Assembly (NCBI RefSeq): GCF_036711975.1
Contig: NC_091967.1
Span: forward strand, 7,812,001-7,876,000
Source: Onthophagus taurus
Taxonomy: Eukaryota > Arthropoda > Insecta > Coleoptera > Scarabaeidae
Direction: 5' to 3'
Length of the DNA stretch: 64,000 bases
Shown: positions 1 to 27,419 of the stretch, piece by piece
How the letters are laid out: each line of letters opens with the position of its first letter
Position numbering within the stretch: position 1 is the first letter of the stretch
Translations under genes and position numbers: made by a program
Notes under the pieces: generated by a model
Seen by the model: only the letters and a program-made list of their open reading frames with translations
Databases searched by the model: none
What the model was told of the DNA's origin: nothing

Positions 1-116
1 GAGCCTATATAAAGATTTTTTTTGATTTTACATAAACAGTTTGCAGAAATCAAAAAATACTAGTAGGTAGTATTTTATTTAAAAAAAAATGTGCGTTAAT
101 AATTATAACTTAATTT

Positions 117-634
117 CTATAAAGCGATAGGCAGTGTTGAAACTTCTTCTTTAACTTCATTATAACTATCCAAATAATCAGCGTGTTCTTTAATTAACAC
201 CATCAAACTGCCTCGTTTAACTCCTAAAGCGGCTCCTAAATCTGCTCTACTTGGTGTGTAACAATACGGAATATTTTTTTCTTCACAAACAGCCGGTAAA
301 TGACACATAATCTCAATTGGTGTTACATCTCCGGCAAAAACTACAATACCAGTTTCACCTTTACGTAAATGTGTTTGAACATCTTTTAAGCCTTTTCTTA
401 CAAAATTCTTATGTTTTTCAGCTAAAAAAACGTTTAATTATCAAATAATTATTGCAATTTTAATTAATTCGCACCTTTTTTAATAAGTTTATAGATCTTT
501 TTCGTTAACTTTTTCGAAGCCATCGGTTTTGCAATTATACTTACAAATTGAAGCTTTTCATCGTAAGTTAATTCTTCTTTCTTTACCGGTACTGAATCTT
601 CCTCAGATTTAACAACAACGTTTTCTATTGCCAT
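117..634 (-). CDS. NHP2: H/ACA ribonucleoprotein subunit 2 (NHP2), complete
   Basis: Exons at 475-634 and 117-421, separated by a 53-bp GT-AG intron in phase 1, give about 154 residues, close to the usual NHP2 length. The second exon has the L7Ae/NHP2 core with [15 protein letters not shown] followed by [16 protein letters not shown], which is the kink-turn RNA-binding region. The first exon encodes an acidic, lysine-rich N-terminus and then [21 protein letters not shown]2 binds H/ACA guide RNAs with dyskerin, NOP10 and GAR1 in nucleoli and Cajal bodies, for rRNA pseudouridylation. The start at 634 is the only ATG in frame ahead of the domain. A minus-strand AATAAA lies at 74-79, just past the stop. 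Family recognition is firm. Confidence 0.95.
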
Positions 635-891
635 ATTATTACTTTTTTAATGCTTTTAACTAGAACACGTGTTGATTTTTTAGGTTATGTTTACAAACTT
701 TTCAAGTTTATTTGACAGATTCAGAAAAATGTGGCGCCATCTATTTAATTATTGGTAAGAGCCAAAATGTAATATACCGGGTGTTGGAAAAATTAATTAA
801 AATAAAAAATGTTTTAATGCTTTTCTAACTTTATTTTAATAGTGTTTATTTAAAGGTTCATCAAAATATATTCAAAACATCGAGAACGTTA

Positions 892-1601
892 TTATTTGTT
901 ATGGTATAATGTAATGCTGAAAAAGAAAATTAAAGTAGTTGAACTCGAGGGTGGTTGATTTTTTACCTCTGGACCACTGTCGTAACTGCATTTTGCTATT
1001 GTGACGGCTATGTCACATTTTTGGGTTAAATCATCACCTAAATTATTAAAAAAAAAAGATTTTGTAACGAATCATAAACATAACCTACAAAAAAATTAAA
1101 ATTTACCTGCCGTTTTGCATTCATTTAAAGCATGAGAAGCGGGAGCTCTTCTTGGTTCGGGTAATAGCGGAACTTGTTTCATTCCACTTTCATAATCGAT
1201 ATGCCCATCTTTTTTAACCTACAAGTTATTAAAAGTTAAAATTATTTGTTATTTATCGGAGAGAAATACCATTTTCATCATTCCTAAAGCACAATGTAGA
1301 TAACACTTTCCAGCTTCCGTTGGATTATCAAATTTTCCCTGAATGAAACCATCCAATTCATCTAAAAAGAGACTAAGCCAATTTGAGATTTACTAAAATT
1401 GGAGTACTTTTACCAATATCGGCTTTATATTTTGTACTACATGATCTCCTAATTAATTTTCCGGTTTGCTTAATCTGTGCTTCTGTTAACTTTAAGAAAA
1501 GATTAAAAGAATACTTATTTGATTTAAACTATTTTAACACTTACACAAAACACAACATCAGAACACACAAATATTCCGAACAAACCAAGAAAAATTTTCA
1601 T
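892..1601 (-). CDS. Odorant-binding protein A (classic six-cysteine OBP)
   Basis: Five exons: 1545-1601, 1414-1489, 1270-1361, 1107-1218 and 892-1037, about 160 residues. Exon 1 alone encodes a signal peptide (MKIFLGLFGIFVCSDVVFC). The six classic cysteines are present: C1 in RRSC, C2 and C3 in CYLHC (C-x3-C), C4 in NEC, and C5 and C6 in CDIAVTIAKC (C-x8-C). Members are secreted carriers of small hydrophobic ligands in sensillum lymph or other fluids. The exon lengths 76 and 112 and the phases match the neighbouring OBP exactly, so the two are tandem duplicates. The C-terminal tail after C6 is unusually long and hydrophobic. A possible splice donor (GAG-gtaaaa) near 965 means the true end could differ. 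Ligand unknown. Confidence 0.88.
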
Positions 1602-1690
1602 TTTTCGCCTTTGTATCTGCATCGGAAATTTTCAATTAAAATTAAATCATCAATTCCGGTTTTATTTAAATAAACTCGACGTGGGTAATT

Positions 1691-1696
1691 TTTATA
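1691..1696 (-). promoter_or_regulatory. TATA box of odorant-binding protein A
   Basis: On the minus strand TATAAAAATT sits about 90 bp before the ATG at 1601. This fits a TATA box with a start site near 1661 and a short 5' UTR. No other promoter motif was recognised. Confidence 0.5.
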
Positions 1697-2061
1697 CCTT
1701 GGAGTTGTAATTCTAAAGTAATGCTTCAATTAGGACAACCTAATCGGCACAGTAATTTTAGGTTTTACTAAAATTACAGTATAAGTTTATTAATTAAAGT
1801 ATACTAATTCGAGTTGATTGAAGAGTATAGACAGGATGTTGCGTGTTTAATTCTAACTATATAAAGACATTTTTCCAAGGAACAGTCTTTGTTTTTGAAA
1901 TGATACAGAAATGTGAGATGTTCGTTATTTATATTTTAAATAAATCGTTTTTTTAAAAAATATACATCAGTAGTTTTTATTTTATGTCCAAATTCCATCA
2001 AATCCATTTAATCCAAGAAAATTGTTGTGTTTTATGGAAGGAAATAGTTCTAAAAAAATGT

Positions 2062-3554
2062 TTAGGTTATGTTATAATATAGTAGTAATTTAATAAATAT
2101 AAAAATTACCTGCGGATTATCGAAGTAAAGACATTTAAAAAATGAATAGGCTACATCGCATTTATTAGTTAGTCCATCTCCTAAAAAAGTTAATATTCTA
2201 ATTATTATAATTGATAAATGGCGAGAAACTGGAAATTGTGGATAAAGTTGAATACTTGGACATCATTATTACTGAGAATGGAACAATAGACATAGAAATA
2301 CAAAATGGAATACAAAAAGCTAGTAATGTACATTACCAAATGAATAACACAATTGTGGACAAGAAGAAAGTAAGAAGAATACTATGCATCTACACTGTCC
2401 CACATAAAATGCAACATAGCTTAATAGTACAGGCATTGGGTAATTTTGCAAAAGAAACGATTTGCTTGGAAAAGGTGACGTCTTTTGATAACTCTGAGTT
2501 TTTGTCTTAAGCGAAATTCACTGTATACACCCACCCTCAAATATACAGTTGAAACATGGCCGAAGATAGATAAAATCAAATCAAAAATAGCAACAGGAAA
2601 ACAAGAATGGATGGAATTAGAAACAAAACTATAAGAGACGATTTACAACAAATATCGCTGGTAACTGAAATAGAAAACAAACAGCTAAGCTGGTATGGAC
2701 ACCTCAGAATGTCAGAAGAGAGTACTCCCAGAAGAGTAGTGGAAATGGGAATAGTTGGAAAACGAAGGAGAGGCAGGCCAAGATTAAAATGTGAGGATGG
2801 AGTGGAGGAGATAGTTCGGAAGAGAGGAGGAAGTGAAGAATATGGCAAGGAACAGACGTAGTGTTAAAACATGGTTAGAGAATTCCAACAACTCCCCAAC
2901 GCTGTGATGACATCTAGGGGAAACGATAAAGAAGTATATATGTGTATGTTGGGTTGCATACTTTTCTCTGATATTGAAAAAACTTTCTTACCTGCATTAA
3001 TACATTTTTTAATACTAATTTCGAAGGGTTCTCTCATCGATTCAGGAAGTTGCGGTAACTGTTTTATAGCGGATTCTTCATCAGGAGCCCCATTTTTCTT
3101 TTGCTAGAATAACAATTATGTTTAAAATAAAATAATTTCAAACAGAAATAAGTACCATTTTCATCATTCCAAGAACACAATTAGAGTAACACTATAAAAA
3201 ATAAAAAAGCAGATTATATCCAAGATTATATGTTTAATAGTTACTTTTAATTTTTCATCGTTATCGTCCCATTTGCCGTTATGCGTATCATCAATTTGTT
3301 CTAAAAAAGAATTATTTAATTTTACATTATTATTAAATTTGAATCATTCACCGTCTGCGACTTTAGTTTTGGTTTTACAAGTATTACGGATTAGCTTGAT
3401 GGCGGCTAAAACTTGCTTTTCGGTCATCTAATCGTTAAAATTGTATTTATTTTATCAACATATTTTTTTAGTAATCATTTAAACGTACCGCAGCTTCAGC
3501 CTGTTGCATGAAAAGCAGCAAAGCTGCCACACTACAATAAAAAGTGTACTTCAT
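2062..3554 (-). CDS. Odorant-binding protein B (classic six-cysteine OBP)
   Basis: Six exons: 3489-3554 (signal peptide with a VAALLLFMQQAEA-type core), 3352-3427, 3245-3300, 3156-3191, 2992-3103 and 2062-2180, about 154 residues. Cysteines: C1 in RNTC, C2 and C3 in CYSNC, C4 in KKC, and C5 and C6 in CDVAYSFFKC (C-x8-C). Exons of 76 and 112 bp match OBP A. The 92-bp exon of OBP A is here split into 56 + 36 bp by a 53-bp intron right at C2. The last intron (2181-2991) hosts a LINE fragment on the opposite strand. A donor-like CAG-gtaatt near 2109 leaves the extreme C-terminus uncertain, although DNPQ-V-I-F-I resembles common OBP ends. Probable secreted ligand carrier. Confidence 0.88.
2205..2930 (+). 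mobile_element. LINE (non-LTR retrotransposon) 3' fragment in an OBP intron
   Basis: Plus-strand remnant of the end of a LINE reverse-transcriptase ORF. The stretch before 2385 reads like the palm/thumb linker of endonuclease-type LINEs (KVEYLDIIITENGTIDIEIQ). After about 2520, YTPTLKYTVETWPK and then LSWYGHLRMSEESTPRRVVE with GKRRRGRPRLK are the usual C-terminal signature. The frame is broken and the 5' three quarters are absent, so it is a dead 5'-truncated copy. It lies wholly inside the last intron of OBP B, in antisense. Positions about 2385-2515 look like a separate inserted repeat. Confidence 0.8.
2385..2515. repeat. Dispersed repeat nested in the LINE fragment
   Basis: The segment starting TGTCCCACATAAAATGCAAC at 2396 interrupts the LINE coding similarity. 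It recurs at 18911-18970 over about 60 bp with few changes, and its first 20 bp recur inverted at 43081-43102. Family not recognised. Confidence 0.6.
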
Positions 3555-3600
3555 TGTTCACTAATCGAGAGTTAATCGCTTCATTCACGTTCTCTCTACC

Positions 3601-3612
3601 CTATATATTTTA
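3601..3612 (-). promoter_or_regulatory. TATA box of odorant-binding protein B
   Basis: Reading the minus strand, TAAAATATATAG lies 47 bp before the ATG at 3554, placing a start site about 25-30 bp downstream and leaving a short leader. Confidence 0.5.
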
Positions 3613-3848
3613 CTCTAAATGTCCGCTCCGTGATCGAAAATTACAACAATTACCGAGGAAAAATTACTAACGTGCGATTTTTTTAATGTTCGACGTTCGC
3701 TAATAATAAAGAACTGAAGGGAAGTGTTTAAAAAACAATAACACATTATTATTTAAGGTCGGGTGGTTTAAATTAATATTTGTGCACTGAAGCAATTTTT
3801 TTAAATATTTATTAAACATTAATTTATTTTCATTTACAAAATGTTAAC

Positions 3849-4764
3849 TTAAAACCAAGATTTCTTTTTTAAAGCATCAAATTTGGTCATGTTAAATAGT
3901 ATCGAGTTAAATATGTCCTCATCGGATTTATTTTGTCCGTAATAATCGACAAATTCACCATCAGGATTCACGAGATACATAATTATTGTGTGATCAACGA
4001 TGTAATCTTTATCTTTATCTTTTGGTCCGGCGCTAAAGTAAACTCTGTAAGCTTTGCAAGCTTGTGCTACTTGGTCTATTGTTCCGGTAAGTCCGAGTAA
4101 TCTATTGCTGAATTCCTTACAATAACGGCCAACGATTTCTGGGGTATCCCTAATTGGATCAACGGAAATAAATAGTGGTTGGATTGTAGGTATGGTTTCA
4201 TCTTTATCTAACTTATTAACAACAGAACTCATTTTTTCAAGTTCATCGGGGCAAATATCTGGACAATGTGTAAATCCGAAATAAATAAGTAACCATTTTC
4301 CCAAAAAATCTTGGCTTTTTCTAACTTCATTGTTAGAATCAACTAATTCAAAGTGACCACCGATCGCAGCTTTACCTAACATTCTTTGCCTTTCCTTTAA
4401 CATTGCTATTAAAAAACATAGTTTAATTAAAAATTGTTGTTTATAAAATCATAAATCAGTACCATCTTCCTTTTGACGTCTTAAATACCACATAAATGCA
4501 AGTAAACCGCCCCCAATTGCGGCTGTAATCGAAAAACTTTGCCATGTAACTGGTCCCCTCCCTTTTCCAGGTACTTCTTTCTTTGGAAGAACATCTTTAC
4601 TCATAAATCTTCGAGGGGTTACATTTATATTTTCCTTTAACTATAAAATTTAATTTTAAATTAAGATTGTAACTGAAAATTATATTTACTGATTGTAACG
4701 TTCTCCGATTATTTATTATGTTATTACTCAATGTATGTGAAAATCTTCTGAACATTGTAAACAT
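3849..4764 (-). CDS. SCO1: SCO1-type copper chaperone for cytochrome c oxidase
   Basis: Exons 4690-4764, 4463-4640 and 3849-4405 give about 269 residues. Order: a basic mitochondrial presequence ([12 protein letters not shown]), a single membrane span ([19 protein letters not shown]), then a thioredoxin-like intermembrane-space domain. The copper site is visible as CPDICPDE (CxxxC) with the later conserved His in DYIVDHT. The ending [13 protein letters not shown] is typical of the family. SCO1 passes copper to the CuA centre of COX2 in the inner membrane. The final exon joins in phase 1, creating the Ala before [16 protein letters not shown]. One SCO gene is usual in insects, so SCO1 and SCO2 are not distinguished. 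Confidence 0.95.
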
Positions 4765-5361
4765 AGTTGATATAACCTCACTTTTATTCGCCGACTATAA
4801 TGAAAACTCAAAAATGTTTTGTGAGTAGAAATCGAAAATGATTAGATAAATAAAAATGGATTATTATTTGAGATTAGATTAAAATTAAATGGGATATCTT
4901 GAATTTATTATAATAGAAAAAGGGGTTACGTTTTGGTAAATTTGTACATTAGATCATTTGTTAAAATAATATAAATTATGAAGAAAATCTAAAATGTTAA
5001 TAAAAATGGGAAAATTAATGAAATGATTATTAAATGCAATAATAAATGTTAAAATAAATTATAATAAATATTAATAATATATAATATAAAATAAATCAAT
5101 AAATTACTTCAGATTACAACAGATTACTTCAAACACTAATATAATATTTTAGATATAGATGGCAACTGTGTCACTTAAAAAATAATTTCATAACAATTTT
5201 AATTAATACATTTTTATTTATATGCTTAATACACTTATAATCATTTAATAATGAATTATATTTGTTTCAACCTGTGTATGAAATTATGGATTAAATTTAT
5301 ATTAAAAAAAATCGTTCTGTTGTGAAGTGCGCTACTTTTCTGCGCAGTTTGTTGTGGCAAG
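4765..5361. other. Divergent intergenic region, SCO1 / Lk6
   Basis: About 600 bp between divergent starts. Very AT-rich, with simple ATAATAAAT-like runs at 4970-5100. An AGATGGCAACTG motif lies at 5157. No gene is seen here. The last 60 bp before the Lk6 ATG are G/C-richer and probably form the leader of the distal Lk6 exon. Confidence 0.5.
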
Positions 5362-22295
<16,934 letters not shown>

Positions 22296-23730
22296 ACATC
22301 CAAAGGGGCATCTAATAATCGGTGCTGCTACCTACTACCTATTATTAAAAAAAATAAAATACGCGCGATAAATTTTTTGAGAAAAAAATTCGTTGCTTTT
22401 CGATGACTGTTTATTATTGTTTTATTATTTTTTTGTTTCTCTATTAATTTTTTTTTCTGATGTTGGCCCATATAATGACGAGGGTCCAATTACACAAAGG
22501 AAAAAATTGCAACAAAGTATGCGGCTAAAATTATTTTCTTTATTCGAGAATTTTTAAAGTGTTAATGATTTCTAACCTTACAAAAAAAATGCATTTAACA
22601 TAAAGTTAGGAATCATTTTAACACAAAAAACATCGAAAAATGAGGTTTTCTGTGTATTATTAAATATTTACAACTTATTTTGTTTGTTAATATTAAAGTT
22701 GATTTCTTTTTTTTCCGTGTAGATATCGAAAATCGATTTTTTTTTACGTTTAAGAAAAAATATGATTAGAAAACAATGTCGTATCTAAAAACTTGGGCCC
22801 TCAAAAATGAGCTAATAAAAAGGTGGTTCGTTTTTTTTGTAAACAAACATTGTGATAAACTCTTACTACTCTATGAGCTAGGATAGAGCGTACCTGCCGG
22901 TTTAAGTCCATTTGTGATGACGACGGATATTTTTTATATGATTTTGATATGCTCAATGCAATTGATGATAATGATGATGAGGTTGCGAATGCGTGAGATT
23001 GTTAAAAAAATAATAAAAAATAAAATAGCATTTACCAAGCAGTACAAACACTCTGTTTTTATTAATAAATCGATTATAATAATTTAAATAAAATAATAAT
23101 GATTATATTATTAAAGAGTTTGAAGGCGAAAGTTAAAGAGAAAAAATAAAATATAAACAAAGCGGAAATGAATGACTGGGAGAGAGAGAAAGAGAAAAAG
23201 CTAATAAATCGCGGATCGACGAAGATCCATCAACCTACCATTAAAACTACTTCTAGCTGAAAAATCTGAAGATTTAATAAAGAGATGGATGAAGGTGGAG
23301 GAGAAGATGATTCCGCGCTTTGCACTGTGCCATTTCGTATCCCCGCTGAATATTTTGTTTTAAATCTGAAGTTTGATCGCGGAATCAAGGATTAAAAAAT
23401 AAGTTAACACTTTATAACAATGTTAAAAAAAAACACCAACACTTTATTTGTTATAAAGTGTTTAAAATCCGAATAATTTTCCTCTTCCTTCCACATCGAT
23501 TGTATACTTCGAATCGACCACCCCTCACATACACCTCATATATCTATTATGCATTACTTCAATCTTTCGTTCAAAAAAAGAAAGAAAGAAAAACTAACCA
23601 TTTCTCTTAAATTTTTTTTTTCTTTTTTTTTTGTAATATACGGATGCAACATTTGCGTTCTTGAGTATTTAGTGATTATGTACCAAGTGTGCTTATTTCT
23701 TATGAATAAAGACCGATTTTTGTACTCATT
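22296..23730 (+). other. Lk6: Lk6 3' UTR
   Basis: Follows the stop at 22295 without a further splice acceptor that fits. AT-rich with poly-T runs and a GGGAGAGAGAGAAAGAG stretch near 23179. An AATAAA at 23705-23710 followed by a T/GT-rich stretch is a plausible end of the transcript. Length is inferred, not proven. Confidence 0.45.
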
Positions 23731-23834
23731 TGTATTTTTATTTCAAACTTAATTATCGCCAAATGATTTCTAAATTTTCGTTTTTGTTTTAGAAACGCAA
23801 AAAAGAATTTTAAATGGAAATATACATTTTAATA

Positions 23835-24150
23835 CAATAGAACCTCGATATAACGGACCTCGTTAGAACGGACACAATGTTTTGATCGAATCCAACTCGG
23901 GTTACTCCTCAAGTTATTCTAATCCATGAAATCATAGATAAACTCGATCAAGGAAGGTAGTTTTGGTTTTAATTGTTATTCGATGCTAGATTGTTATATA
24001 TTTTTATTTAACAAAAAATAGAACTAACACTAGAAATATTCATGTTTAGCCGTACGTCTTGTAAGACGGCTAAACCCGAATGTTTCTGGTTCTAGGACTA
24101 GTGTTACATCTAGGTCTAGTGTTAGTTCTAGTTTTAATTGTTGTTCAGCG
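23835..24150. mobile_element. pogo/Tigger-like MITE, copy 1 (right end unresolved)
   Basis: Starts TA then CAATAGAACCTCGATATAACGG, a pogo-type terminus. The interior has a hairpin around TTTAGCCGTACGTC and AAGACGGCTAAA and TCTAGGTCTAGTGTTAGTTC tracts also present at 42.8-42.95 kb. I could not locate a matching right terminus, so it may be truncated. Confidence 0.5.
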
Positions 24151-24205
24151 TTAAATTGTTCCGTATTTTTCATTGATTTATATTTATTATTAAATTATTA
24201 ACCCC

Positions 24206-24354
24206 CACGAACGGATATCAGTTACGCCGAGATTTTTGGTAAGTAACGAAGATTTGAAATTTTCAACAATTATTTCCAAATCAGCCCTAAGCGCCAAAAT
24301 TCCAGAAACATGCGACGCAATTTACAAGGCATTAAAAGATCTCAAGGTAAGGTA
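24206..24354 (+). pseudogene. PIF/Harbinger (HARBI1-like) nuclease fragment
   Basis: A plus-strand run reads HERISVTPRFLVSNEDLKFS and then ALSAKIPETCDAIYKALKDL. This matches the HARBI1 segment that normally goes from the TLRFLATGD motif to PETCEAIYEVLKD. Only this piece of the catalytic protein is present, ending at a stop shortly after, so it is a dead transposon fragment. Confidence 0.6.
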
Positions 24355-24530
24355 TTGAATATTGTTAATAACTTATAAAATACACAAGAAATGTAGTACA
24401 AAAATATTTTCCAAACAATAGGCTCATCAAATCAATACAACAGAATAATATTATAAATTCGTAGGTAATATAAATTATTTTGCTTCACCCTGGATCACTG
24501 AGGTTGCGAAACAAATCTGTAGCACTTTGT

Positions 24531-24602
24531 TGAGTGTTGAATGATTGCTGAGTGTTGGTTGACGGTTGAGTGTGCAATGATTGCTGAGTATTGAATGAGG
24601 GC
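24531..24602. repeat. 18-bp minisatellite, four units
   Basis: Four consecutive 18-bp units beginning TGAGT: 24531-24548, 24549-24566, 24567-24584 and 24585-24602. Consensus TGAGTGTTGAATGATTGC with a few changes per unit. Confidence 0.85.
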
Positions 24603-24882
24603 TGTAAATGATAAGATACTCGGTAAAGTCAACTGATAAGGTTGGGGCTACAGATGGTGGTAGATTATCATTCAATGCGCATGTCTTGAGCATAACTGGA
24701 TTTCCCCTTTTTCATAACATAACTAATATACTGACACCGTTCTTGGAGATAAATAATTTTGAAACAAAAACTTTATTTTTTTCGACTGGAGTTCAAATTA
24801 ATTGATTTTAGTGGTAAAATTGAAGCTTTACAATTTGATTTAATAATTTTAATTAAACAAATGCATATTTATAAGAATTCTT

Positions 24883-25595
24883 TTATTTACCGTAGTTGCT
24901 TGAATTTGGAATTGTCGGATTATCAAAAATAGAAGATCCAATCGAACTTTGGCTACCATCGACATCAACATCGCTCGTTTTTTCTTGCAATAATTTCCTT
25001 ATTTCATTTAAAATACCGAAAATATTTCTTGGTTTGTTTCCATTTTCATCTTTCATACATCTTAAATACGTTTTGGCGACCTCTAAAGTTTCTTTGGACA
25101 CATCCAAATTTGCTGCTATTTGCATAACACAACTAATAGTCACCCCAAGCATTTCCATTGATAGTCGATGGATTTCTGTTGTTTCAGTTTTTGAAGACAC
25201 CGAAGTTGATGTACTACTTGGGTAATATTCAGAAGCCGTTTTTGATTGGATTTTAACGGGGCATGAAAAAGCATCGGGTGGTTTTACAGAAAATTTACTT
25301 GGTGATGTAGTAACGGACATCGGAATCGTATCGTTATATTTACAATAATCAATTTCGTTGACTATCGATGAATTGCTAAAAATTAATCAAAATTTTCTAT
25401 TTTAGTTAACATTAAATATCAAACCTACCGTGACACCTTTTTATTTACCAACGGTAAACATCCTTGTGATCTAGTTGGAACTAAAAGCGTTAAAAATCCT
25501 CCAGGTCGTGGACTAACTTGGAATAAATCGGGATTTTTATTAAAAAATTCAGACGATGACACTTGGTTTTTATCATGTTTATTTGTTTTACTCAT
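24883..25595 (-). CDS. Unassigned gene A (paralog of gene C)
   Basis: Exons 25429-25595 and 24883-25375, joined in phase 2 across a 53-bp intron, give about 219 residues. I do not recognise the family. Visible features: N-terminal NPDLFQVSPRPGGF and a helical C-terminal block MLGVTISCVMQIAA then LRCMKDENGNKPRNIFGIL. Both motifs recur in order in gene C (NPDIFATPPRPGGF; MLAVTITCVMMMAA; CIKDDNGKLPRNITGIL), so these two are duplicates that have diverged widely. No signal peptide, and the helix block lacks enough hydrophobicity for a clear membrane span. Divergent from gene B with 194 bp between starts. Function unknown. Confidence 0.75.
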
Positions 25596-25789
25596 TTTAT
25601 AAACACCAAAATTTTTTGAGTTTGTTGCAATTGGCTTTTCTGTGATATTTTAAGATTAAATAAAAAAAATAATACAACAAAAAATTAGTTAAAACGATTA
25701 ATATAAAATCAAATTTAAATGAAATTTTGTCATCCGAACTGTCATTTTCTACAAATTGTTAAAAATTATTCAGTCTTTAAATAATAAAT
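25596..25789. promoter_or_regulatory. Bidirectional promoter gap between genes A and B
   Basis: Only 194 bp separate the two divergent ATGs, so the genes must share control sequence. AT-rich, without an obvious TATA box. Both proteins start MSKT. Confidence 0.5.
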
Positions 25790-26952
25790 ATGTCTAAAAC
25801 GGGTTCACCACAAAAGAAACCTTCAATTAGTTTCAGTGAAAATCAAGGTACATTTTTTCAATATCCCCATTTTTATGTTAGCTTACTAATTGTGTACCAT
25901 TTTAGAGAATCCTCCACAAGGAGGAGCTTTAAGTGATTTAGATAACCAAGATAAATCACCCAATAAATCACCAACAAGAAGACGTAGTACTCCGACAGGT
26001 TCTGCTGGATCACCAGCAAGAAATGCCTCTCCGGAACGCAAATCTCCGTCTCCAGCTCAATCTAATCGAACTCCTTCTCAATCACCAAAAGAAGGTTCAA
26101 TTACAGAGAAAACGTAAGTTGTAATTTCCAAAATTTAATGTTTAAATTTCATTTAATTTCTTTTTTAGAAATGATGATAGTTATATTCCAAGTCCATATA
26201 CATTTAGAGCACCGGCTCGAGCCAAAAGCTTTGTGAGAATGAACGCAAAATGTCCCCCGTTTTACCTTCAATTAGATCATACGTTAGCGGTTATTTGGAC
26301 TTTATTCAGTGATAATCCCCCAGTATCCTTAGGGATAGTACAACTTCAATGGGCGTTAAATTTCCTGCAAGGTATTTATACGAGAAAAGGTGAACATCCT
26401 AAAGATGTCTCGCTATGTATTCAAGCTATCGAAGATCTTTTATTAGCGAAATACGCCGATATGGCTAAAGAAGTTTCGTTTATTGAAGAGGAGGAAAAGA
26501 AGAAACGGATGCGAAAAGTGATGCCTTCCTCCTCAGACGCCTCAATGAAAAGTAAACAAACTGTTTGTGAATCGGAAACTTGTTTTGGAAGAATGTGTTT
26601 GGATGTGGACAGGGTGTTAAGTCATGAAGCGAATATTTCGTCCAGCCCAATGCCTTTTTCTGTTAATTATTCCGACATAGTTGATAAAGTACGTGTTGAT
26701 TACGATCAGATGTATTCGAAACATTCTCGTGCTTCCACCACTATTTCCGGTGTCGAATTACCACAAGAAAACACCATGGAGTTTTTAGAAAAATGGCGAG
26801 CAGATCAAATAAAGAAAATTCAAGCAGAAATGTTACGATTAAAATCTATTGAGACTTATATCGGTTGTGCCGAGACCAACATTGATAGTGTGAAGGATGC
26901 CCTTCAAAATGATGATACTTTAAGAGATAGACCACAAAAATTTTATTATTAA
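25790..26952 (+). CDS. Unassigned gene B, proline/serine-rich N-terminus
   Basis: Exons 25790-25847, 25906-26113 and 26169-26952 with two introns of 58 and 55 bp, in phases 1 and 2, give about 349 residues. The N-terminal 90 residues are disordered with SP repeats (SPNKSPTRRRSTPTGSAGSP). Then comes a helical region starting FYLQLDHTLAVIWTLFSDNP with ALNFLQGIYTRKGEHPKDVS, an acidic-basic EEEEKKKRMRK coiled segment and a C-terminal helix LEKWRADQIKKIQAEMLRLK. No known family recognised. SP/TP density suggests phosphorylation (inference). It shares its promoter region with gene A. Confidence 0.75.
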
Positions 26953-27130
26953 CCAAAATTTGTGTTGATTAAATCCATTATTTCAAAAATTTATAAAAAC
27001 ATTGATAGTTGCGCTACTCTTCCTTAGATGGCACTACCATTCTTATCTAATTTTTGACATTTAAATCTTAATCATTCTTTAAGCGTATCAAAATTTTTCG
27101 TTATTGCAAATTTAAAAAGAATCGGTCAAA

Positions 27131-27349
27131 ATGACTTATTGTAGGGATAGATGTTACGATAGAGAAACCAACAGACGTGCCCGAGATGATGATGATGACG
27201 ACTACGACGACGACGACGACGGAGAACCAACTCAAGATTACAATCAAGGAAGAGGAGCTTATTCTAAACGATCGGGTTATAATTTAGATCCGGTATTAAT
27301 GGATTTAGATGGAAATGGTTATCAAAGATATAGAATGAGTAATTATTAA
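27131..27349 (+). CDS. Small acidic ORF, possible first exon of gene C
   Basis: A 72-codon frame starting MTYCRDRCYDRETNRR with a run of Asp (GATGATGACGAC-type codons) and a Gly/Tyr/Arg tail. It either stands alone or supplies the start of gene C. An in-frame join would need the weak donor at gtatta (codon after DP, near 27294). The better-looking donor gtaatt near 27340 joins out of frame and stops. The acceptor at about 27417 (T-rich then TAG) is strong, which favours some upstream exon. Confidence 0.45.
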   Translation: MTYCRDRCYDRETNRRARDDDDDDYDDDDDGEPTQDYNQGRGAYSKRSGYNLDPVLMDLDGNGYQRYRMSNY

Positions 27350-27419
27350 TTTAACTGTTATTTATGCTGTCAAAACTTAAAAGATTGAGGTTTTTTTTGT
27401 TTTTTTTTTAGCAAGGGAT

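Noticed and set aside
2211-2510. A host coding exon in the OBP B intron
   Set aside because: Its sequence is LINE reverse-transcriptase-like and antisense to the OBP, so it is a transposon remnant.
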